From NCBI GenBank assembly GCA_940337035.1, contig CALNHX010001906.1, forward strand, positions 1 through 64,000: a stretch of DNA of 64,000 nucleotides, given 5' to 3'. Below the pieces are notes generated by a model, which was given only the letters and a program-made list of their open reading frames with translations, had not been told where the DNA came from and did not search any database. A program made the translations under genes and the position numbers. Below, piece by piece: positions 58,779 to 64,000 of this stretch. Positions within the stretch are counted from its first letter, which is position 1; each line of letters begins with the position of its first letter. This DNA comes from Agriotes lineatus. Lineage: Eukaryota; Arthropoda; Insecta; Coleoptera; Elateridae.

Positions 58779-61700
58779 ATGTCTGCAACAGACAGCGTTA
58801 CCGAATTAAGTTCGAACTCAATAAAAACCATCAGAGACGCGATAGCGATTGTAAAATATAGTGATGAGGCTGAGTCATTGATTAAACATGTAAATAAAAC
58901 CATTTTAATTGTTAGTAGATTTATACGTAAGCATAGTTTTAAAAATGATAATCCATTCAGGCTAGAGGCAAATTTAAGTTTGTTAAAGGGGCAACGGCAA
59001 TTATTGCGAAATTTAAAAACAAAATTAGCAAAGAAGGGAGCGGGTGTAGGGAGTGGTCAACAACAACAACAAAAGAACAAGTTGATATGGGAAGATGTAG
59101 AATCTTGTTTTAACAGTAGAATAAGAACAGGTATGATTGTAAATTTAGGTTATAAGGAACCACAAGAATTTCTTGCAAAAGCATACAGAAGTTTCTCAAT
59201 AAAAGTAAAACAAATTACTAAAAATAACCTAATGCTTAAAGCTAACGTAATATTTAGTGCATATTTTATAAAACCTAGTAGTGGCGAGATAGATTTAAAA
59301 ACGTTTGGTACTAAAAATGAAAAAATTGATTCTGGCACCAATTTAAAAGAGTGGTATGCGACTAATGTTGAGAATAAGTTGTTGACGAAATTAGAAGATT
59401 TTCAAGAACGCGATTCAGGTTGGAGTTTGCTTGAGATATTACATTTAAAAGTAAATTTAAATCATTACACGCCGTTAACAGTAGGTAAATATATTGAGTT
59501 ACCTAAAGATATTAAAAATAAAAAGGCCGTCATTAACGTAAAAAATGATGATGAATATTGTTTTTTGTGGTCGGTAGTGTCAGCATTACACCCTGCAAAT
59601 GGAAATTCTGATAGAATATCTTCATATCCACATTTCAGTGAAGTTTTAAAGTACTCGGGACTAGAATTTCCAATGAAATTAAAAGATATATCAAAATTTG
59701 AGACAATGAATGATTTACGTATAAATGTATATGCGCTAGAAAGGAAAAACAAATTTGGTAAAAATTCAGTACTGCCCATATATATTAGTAAAAATACTCA
59801 AATTAATAAAGACGCTATACATTTACTAATGATATCCAACGATGAGGGGCAGTTCCATTTCTGTTGGATAAGAAACTTATCGAGATTGGTTACAACTCAA
59901 CTGCATAAGAGCCACACTCAAACTTTATTATGTGATACGTGTTTAAATCATTTTGCAACTAAAGAATCACATTTAAGACATATTAGAAATTGTAATAGTG
60001 TAAATGAAACCAAAATTAAAATGCCCGAAGAAGGTACAAAAATAGAATTTAAAGACTATAAATACCAGGAAAAAGTACCATTTTCAATATACGCGGACGT
60101 GGAGTGTGTTTTAGAGAAAGAAAAGAATGTTGCAGGGGTTTATCAAAAACATGTTCCATTTAGTGTTGCATATTATTTAAAATGTTCATATGACGATAGT
60201 TTATCTCGATTTAATATATATCGTGGTGCTGACTGTATGGAATGGTTTGTAAAAGAATTACAATCTATAGCATATCAAGTAAATAATATATTGTCAACTA
60301 TAGAGCCTATGGATATTAGCCAGCAGGAAAACGATTCATTTCAAAAATCGGTATGCTGTTACATTTGTAAAGAACCTTTCACCGATAAAGACGTGCGTGT
60401 ACGTGATCACAATCATCAGACAGGTGAGTATAGAGGTAGTGCTCATCAACACTGTAATCTTAACTATAAAGATGCACATTATATTCCCGTTCTCTTTCAT
60501 AATCTCAGCGGTTATGACGCTCATTTTATTATAAAACCATTGGCAAAACTGATTATGGGAGATATTAAATTGTTGCCTATAAATAAGGAAAAATTTATAT
60601 CATTTACAAAACATGTGGATGGTACAAATATTGATTTCAGATTTTTAGACTCATTTCGATTTATGGCTAGCAGTATAGAACAATTGTCATTAAATTTACC
60701 GAACAATTTAAAAATCATTACACGTAAATTTTGCAAGAGCCAAGAAGAATTTGAATTACTACTACGTAAGGGTATCTTTCCATATGACTACCTAGACAAT
60801 TTTGAAAAGTTGAATGATAAAAGTCTTCCTGACAAAACGCAATTTTTTAGTCAGCTGCATGGAACAGCTATTTCAGATGAAAATTATGAACATGCACTGC
60901 GTGTTTGGAACACATTTAATATGCAAACTCTAGGTCAGTATGCTGATATGTACCTTACAGTTGATGTTCTACTTTTAGCTGATGTGTTTGAGAATTTTAG
61001 AGAGAATTGTATGAAAACGTATGGATTAGATGCTCTACATTTTTACACAGCACCAGGATTGGCATTTCAGGCAATGTTAAAAACTACTAAAGTTAAACTT
61101 GAGCTGTTGACAGATGTAGATCAACTGTTGTTCATAGAGAGGGGTATTAGAGGAGGGTTAGCACAGTGTTCGAATCGATACGCTAAAGCTAATAATCGAT
61201 ATATGGGTGAAAAATTCGTAGAAGCCGATCTTGAATCGTATATCCTATATTTAGATATTAATAACATGTACGGAGCCGGGATGTCTGAATATCTACCGTA
61301 TGGAGGGTTTGAATGGGTAAATGATTTAGATATTCCTAAAATTGATCATTTAAATACTCCGGCAGATTCTGAAACAGGCTATATTTATGAAGTCGATTTA
61401 GAATATCCTCAAAATTTATTTGAACTTCACAAAGATTTGCCTCTATGTCCTGACCATTATACACCACCAACATCCAAGCAATCAAAATTGACAACCACTT
61501 TATTTAAAAAAGAAAACTACGTAACACATTACCGCAATCTGCAGCAAGCTGTAAGTTTAGGGCTAAAAATTGTAAAAATTCACAGAATATTAAAATTTAA
61601 GCAATCAGCTTGGCTTAAACCATACATAGATTTAAATACAAAATTAAGACAAGCCGCCAAAAATAATTTTGAAAAGGATTTTTATAAACTTATGAATAAC

Positions 61701-62492
61701 GCTGTATTTGGCAAAACTATGGAAAATGTTAGAAAATACAAAACAATAAAGTTAATTTCTAAATGGGAAGGTAGGTACGGAGCCAGTGCATACATATCAA
61801 AACCAAATTTTCACAGCTGTACTATTTTAGATAAAGACTTAGTACTTATAGAATTAAATCAGTTGGAAATCGTTTTTAATAAGCCAATATTCGTTGGATT
61901 TTCAATCCTAGATATTTCAAAAATGTTAATATACGATTTTCATTACAATTATATTAAACAGAAGATGGGTAATCAAGCAAAACTGCTGTACACAGACACT
62001 GATAGTCTCATATATCACTTTACCCTTCCAAATATATACGATTTTATACGGGAAGATATTCACAAATTTGATACAAGCGATTATCCTCCGAACAATCCAT
62101 ATAACCTTCCACAAGTTAATAAAAAAGTAATAGGTCTAATGAAAGACGAAATGAGCGGTAAAATAATTACCGAATTTGTTGGTCTACGTGCAAAATTGTA
62201 TGCTTTCAAAACATTAGAGGATGCTGAGAATGGAGAATTTAAAATTTCAAAGAAAGCTAAAGGTATTACCAGAGCTGCTTTGAATAGAATTACATTTGAG
62301 AATTACAAAGACTGCCTGTTTAATAACGAAACAGTATTTTGCGATCAGAGAACAATTAGATCAAAAACCCACAACGTATTTTCTTTAAAACAAAGAAAAA
62401 AAGCTTTAGATCCACATGATGACAAAAGAATAGTAAACTGTATGTATACTGACACTTTGCCTTGGGGTTACTGCCCACCAACCACATTATAA
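58779..62492 (+). CDS. family-B (protein-primed type) DNA polymerase with endonuclease VII-like module
   Basis: An intact 1237-residue protein. The N-terminal 400 residues hold a conserved transposon/virus-specific region and a zinc finger (C385, C388, H401, C405). The 3'-5' exonuclease has Exo I Y-A-D-V-E (D440, E442), Exo II N-L-S-G-Y-D (N575-D580) and Exo III Y-L-T-V-D (Y725, D729). Between Exo I and Exo II sits an endonuclease VII/HNH-like zinc module: C527-I529-C530, D-H-N-H at 543-546 and A-H-Q-H-C-N ending at 560. Polymerase motifs are A L-D-I-N-N-M-Y (D826), [10 protein letters not shown] (970-978), C Y-T-D-T-D-S (D1073, D1075) and K-L-Y (1139-1141). This matches the DNA_pol_B_2 group, which replicates linear genomes from a terminal protein. 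No separate terminal protein is identified; the N-terminal extension is a candidate. All catalytic residues are present. Confidence 0.93.
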   Translation: MSATDSVTELSSNSIKTIRDAIAIVKYSDEAESLIKHVNKTILIVSRFIRKHSFKNDNPFRLEANLSLLKGQRQLLRNLKTKLAKKGAGVGSGQQQQQKNKLIWEDVESCFNSRIRTGMIVNLGYKEPQEFLAKAYRSFSIKVKQITKNNLMLKANVIFSAYFIKPSSGEIDLKTFGTKNEKIDSGTNLKEWYATNVENKLLTKLEDFQERDSGWSLLEILHLKVNLNHYTPLTVGKYIELPKDIKNKKAVINVKNDDEYCFLWSVVSALHPANGNSDRISSYPHFSEVLKYSGLEFPMKLKDISKFETMNDLRINVYALERKNKFGKNSVLPIYISKNTQINKDAIHLLMISNDEGQFHFCWIRNLSRLVTTQLHKSHTQTLLCDTCLNHFATKESHLRHIRNCNSVNETKIKMPEEGTKIEFKDYKYQEKVPFSIYADVECVLEKEKNVAGVYQKHVPFSVAYYLKCSYDDSLSRFNIYRGADCMEWFVKELQSIAYQVNNILSTIEPMDISQQENDSFQKSVCCYICKEPFTDKDVRVRDHNHQTGEYRGSAHQHCNLNYKDAHYIPVLFHNLSGYDAHFIIKPLAKLIMGDIKLLPINKEKFISFTKHVDGTNIDFRFLDSFRFMASSIEQLSLNLPNNLKIITRKFCKSQEEFELLLRKGIFPYDYLDNFEKLNDKSLPDKTQFFSQLHGTAISDENYEHALRVWNTFNMQTLGQYADMYLTVDVLLLADVFENFRENCMKTYGLDALHFYTAPGLAFQAMLKTTKVKLELLTDVDQLLFIERGIRGGLAQCSNRYAKANNRYMGEKFVEADLESYILYLDINNMYGAGMSEYLPYGGFEWVNDLDIPKIDHLNTPADSETGYIYEVDLEYPQNLFELHKDLPLCPDHYTPPTSKQSKLTTTLFKKENYVTHYRNLQQAVSLGLKIVKIHRILKFKQSAWLKPYIDLNTKLRQAAKNNFEKDFYKLMNNAVFGKTMENVRKYKTIKLISKWEGRYGASAYISKPNFHSCTILDKDLVLIELNQLEIVFNKPIFVGFSILDISKMLIYDFHYNYIKQKMGNQAKLLYTDTDSLIYHFTLPNIYDFIREDIHKFDTSDYPPNNPYNLPQVNKKVIGLMKDEMSGKIITEFVGLRAKLYAFKTLEDAENGEFKISKKAKGITRAALNRITFENYKDCLFNNETVFCDQRTIRSKTHNVFSLKQRKKALDPHDDKRIVNCMYTDTLPWGYCPPTTL

Positions 62493-62527
62493 ACACCAGC
62501 TCTCTCTAAGATATCTCAGTCTGCAAA

Positions 62528-63253
62528 ATGTTACCGTCAAATTCAAATATACTGTGGTTGAACAAAGATCTGTATGTTAAAAATAGAGAAATCTATAATT
62601 TCCATTTACGTAATGCTATTGGACGTAACGACTTGCAAACTTTGAAGTATATATTACACAAAATTGGTATTGCTATACCGAGCAAAACTCTTATTTGGGC
62701 TACGCACTTTAAAAGTGTTGAAACCGCTATCGTAAATGAAATTTTAAAAACTATGTTAGCTGCCTTTAATGTTATTAGGGAAATTATTAACGAAGTAAGA
62801 AGAGGAGAGTTGAAAATTAATACTGAAACAGATCTTAATTTAGTCCTTTCAAAATTATCGTTACAGAACATTACTTCCTACGAGCAGCATTTTCTTATTG
62901 AAACAATATCATCTGGCTCTCGAATCGAATTTGCAACTGACGAGCAACAGCAATATCCATATTTTCTTCATGATGCTGTCTTTGAGGCTGCTTATTATGC
63001 CCACAGCAAGTTTATAGAAGACGTGTTCGAATATTTAAATACTAACCATATAACTTATATATTTCAGCCTAGCGTTGTACGTCACCACACAGATATTTTT
63101 AAATGGCTTCAGGAAAATATCAGAAAAGCTGAAAATGGTGAAGCTGTTGGTTGGAGAAGCGGTCCATGTTCCGGTCCCTGGCCTTCAACAACACCTCAAG
63201 ATTATATCGATACTTACACATTGTTAAGTTCTGTTTCGCTTATGTATAAATAA
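62528..63253 (+). CDS. unknown 241-residue protein downstream of PolB
   Basis: It starts 36 bp after the polymerase stop on the same strand and shares a poly(A) signal beyond its end, so the two may be co-transcribed. The sequence looks mostly helical, without a signal peptide or membrane segment. The region around residues 25-65 (N-A-I-G-R-N-D-L-Q-T-L-K-Y-I-L) faintly resembles one ankyrin-type helix pair. The C-terminus is rich in Gly, Pro and Trp (G-W-R-S-G-P-C-S-G-P-W-P). I do not recognise the family. Intact length and lack of stops beside an intact polymerase suggest a real gene of the element. It could be an accessory replication protein or a structural protein. Confidence 0.7.
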   Translation: MLPSNSNILWLNKDLYVKNREIYNFHLRNAIGRNDLQTLKYILHKIGIAIPSKTLIWATHFKSVETAIVNEILKTMLAAFNVIREIINEVRRGELKINTETDLNLVLSKLSLQNITSYEQHFLIETISSGSRIEFATDEQQQYPYFLHDAVFEAAYYAHSKFIEDVFEYLNTNHITYIFQPSVVRHHTDIFKWLQENIRKAENGEAVGWRSGPCSGPWPSTTPQDYIDTYTLLSSVSLMYK

Positions 63254-63268
63254 TATGTATATTAATTG

Positions 63269-63274
63269 AATAAA
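63269..63274 (+). terminator. poly(A) signal AATAAA for the PolB-side transcript
   Basis: AATAAA lies 16 bp past the stop of the 241-residue ORF. A near-duplicate of the surrounding 'tgtatattaattgaataaaacatat' block occurs again at about 63346-63375, with a second AATAAA at 63361-63366. Confidence 0.65.
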
Positions 63275-63390
63275 ACATATATTTAAGTGTACATTTATTC
63301 TCCCTCTCCTTGTCAAGTTTTGCTTTGCATATGAGATAAATACGGTGTATATATTAATGAAATAAAACACATATTAAAAATAAAATGTCT

Positions 63391-63396
63391 TTTATT
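63391..63396 (-). terminator. poly(A) signal (minus strand) for the proline-rich ORF
   Basis: TTTATT on the plus strand (AATAAA on minus) lies about 55 bp past the stop of the minus-strand ORF at 63450. It faces the two plus-strand signals only about 25-125 bp away, giving compact convergent 3' ends like those in small viral genomes. Confidence 0.6.
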
Positions 63397-63449
63397 TTAA
63401 TCTTTAATAATTACATGTATAAGTTTATTACCTAACCTAATTTCTATCT

Positions 63450-63839
63450 TTATGGATTTAAATCTAGAGGCAGTGTTGGTTCAGGAAGTGTAAAACTATA
63501 TGTTGCTTGAAACGAAGGAGGTGGTGGTGGTGGTGATGGTGACACCTGTTCCAGTTCGGGTTGCTGTAGTGGTGCGCACCCCTCAAAATTTTGTGTTGGG
63601 CTTAACCACCCCTGAATGTTGGCACAATTTATACAGCTGCAGCCCTCCACCTTTGTTATGTTAGACGACCAGGAGTGTGGTTGTCTCATTGGAGGAGGTG
63701 GAGGAGGAGTATTTTCTTCAGTCTCACTCCAGAGTATAACCTCCTCCTCCTCTTGCTGGCTCCACGGATCGTCAGCCCATGAGTCAAAACCCCAACTATG
63801 ATTTGAGAAGCAGTCTTCGGTAAAAGCTTTCGACATCAT
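63450..63839 (-). CDS. 129-residue acidic, tryptophan- and proline-rich protein, unknown
   Basis: The protein starts M-M-S-K. Its N-terminal third is rich in Trp, Asp and Glu (S-W-G-F-D-S-W-A-D-D-P-W, then E-E-E-E). It is followed by P-P-P-P-P-P, a central Cys cluster (C-S-C-I-N-C), and a second poly-Pro stretch near the C-terminus. It is convergent with the polymerase genes and has its own TATA-like box and poly(A) signal. Disordered, proline-rich and acidic composition suggests an adaptor or transactivator, but I recognise no family. Part of the length reflects GGT/GGA simple repeats, so chance coding is possible. The intact frame and its signals favour a gene. Confidence 0.55.
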   Translation of the reverse strand: MMSKAFTEDCFSNHSWGFDSWADDPWSQQEEEEVILWSETEENTPPPPPPMRQPHSWSSNITKVEGCSCINCANIQGWLSPTQNFEGCAPLQQPELEQVSPSPPPPPPSFQATYSFTLPEPTLPLDLNP

Positions 63840-63877
63840 TGTTATCGTAAAACTAATATTTCTATGATTAGTATTCT

Positions 63878-63890
63878 TATATATATAATA
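63878..63890 (-). promoter_or_regulatory. TATA-like box of the minus-strand ORF
   Basis: TTATATATATAAT lies about 40-50 bp upstream of the minus-strand start codon at 63839. Confidence 0.5.
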
Positions 63891-63925
63891 TTTTCCTCTA
63901 CCTTACACCGGCTGCAGGAAGCTAT

Positions 63926-63965
63926 AACAGGTCTGGACAAGTCTGAACATGTCTGAACAAGTAGA
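63926..63965. promoter_or_regulatory. right cluster of 10-bp RRRCWWGYYY-like units
   Basis: Four head-to-tail 10-bp units AACAGGTCTG, GACAAGTCTG, AACATGTCTG and AACAAGTAGA. Re-phased, two are exact RRRCWWGYYY sites (GGACAAGTCT 63935-63944, GAACATGTCT 63945-63954). Read inward from the right, the sequence TTCAGAC(A/T)TGTCCAGAC closely matches the left cluster at 58570-58586, so the two clusters are in mirror orientation. Confidence 0.6.
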
Positions 63966-64000
63966 CAGCAGATGCGATTAATGGTTTTTGATTATACCGC

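Larger units (their letters stand above)
57959..64000. mobile_element. virus-like / Polinton- or bidnavirus-like element with PolB (runs off window)
   Basis: The element is inferred from contents: a left noncoding flank with repeats and palindromes (57959-58770), an intact family-B DNA polymerase, a second plus-strand ORF, a convergent minus-strand ORF, and a right flank with the same palindromic sites in mirror position. Reading frames are intact and more AT-biased than the flanks. PolB of this kind occurs in Polintons/Mavericks, adintoviruses, bidnaviruses and related integrated elements. No integrase, capsid, packaging ATPase or parvovirus-type NS1 is visible. Either the element continues past 64000 or it is a short two- or three-gene form. 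Neither terminus is defined, so the left coordinate is the first anomalous repeat. Confidence 0.65.

Overview
The window reads as intergenic nuclear DNA of an arthropod, most probably an insect. It is AT-rich and has no recognisable single-copy host gene. Most of what can be identified is mobile DNA in several states of decay: mariner, pogo, Penelope-like, RTE-like, CR1/L2-like and I-like elements, 5S-rRNA-derived SINEs and MITEs. I cannot assign an order or species.

Region 1 (1-29 kb) is a graveyard. It holds a minus-strand Penelope-like GIY-YIG remnant with a decayed hammerhead-like fold (2.4-2.9 kb), an RTE-like reverse-transcriptase tail (7.0-7.5 kb) next to a mariner transposase corpse (7.7-8.5 kb), a local tandem duplication (9.3-10.5 kb), four diverged copies of an unassigned repeat with coding traces (13.0-16.1 kb), two 5S-derived SINEs (18.4 and 21.9 kb), a TA-flanked MITE (18.8 kb), a CR1/L2-like LINE remnant (20.6-21.6 kb) and a 1.27-kb foldback element (24.06-25.32 kb).

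Region 2 (29.17-40.24 kb) is a three-level nest. A non-autonomous terminal-inverted-repeat element, flanked by the 8-bp direct repeat GATATAGT and carrying arrays of a TGGACACAACGGCCAC-like unit at both ends, contains a head-to-head pair of Penelope-like copies. The right-hand copy contains a 5.4-kb I-like LINE with a 13-bp target-site duplication, an A tail, an intact 1234-residue endonuclease/RT/RNase H protein and an ORF1 broken by a single stop.

Region 3 (40.2-57.9 kb) holds two small inverted-repeat elements (41.7 and 42.1 kb), a 4.1-kb pogo-type transposon with TA flanks and a decayed transposase (44.58-48.69 kb), a third SINE (50.9-51.1 kb), and a minus-strand LINE (52.5-56.9 kb) whose endonuclease domain is split by a 1.7-kb insertion.

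Region 4 (57.96 kb to the right edge) is the most unusual part. It is a virus-like or Polinton/bidnavirus-like element with an intact 1237-residue family-B DNA polymerase that carries an endonuclease VII-type HNH zinc module inside its exonuclease region. Next come an unknown 241-residue ORF and a convergent proline-rich acidic ORF. The flanks contain tandem repeats, small hairpins and clusters of 10-bp palindromic sites matching the p53 half-site consensus, in mirror-image positions at the two ends. The element runs off the window, so capsid, ATPase or integrase genes could lie beyond it.
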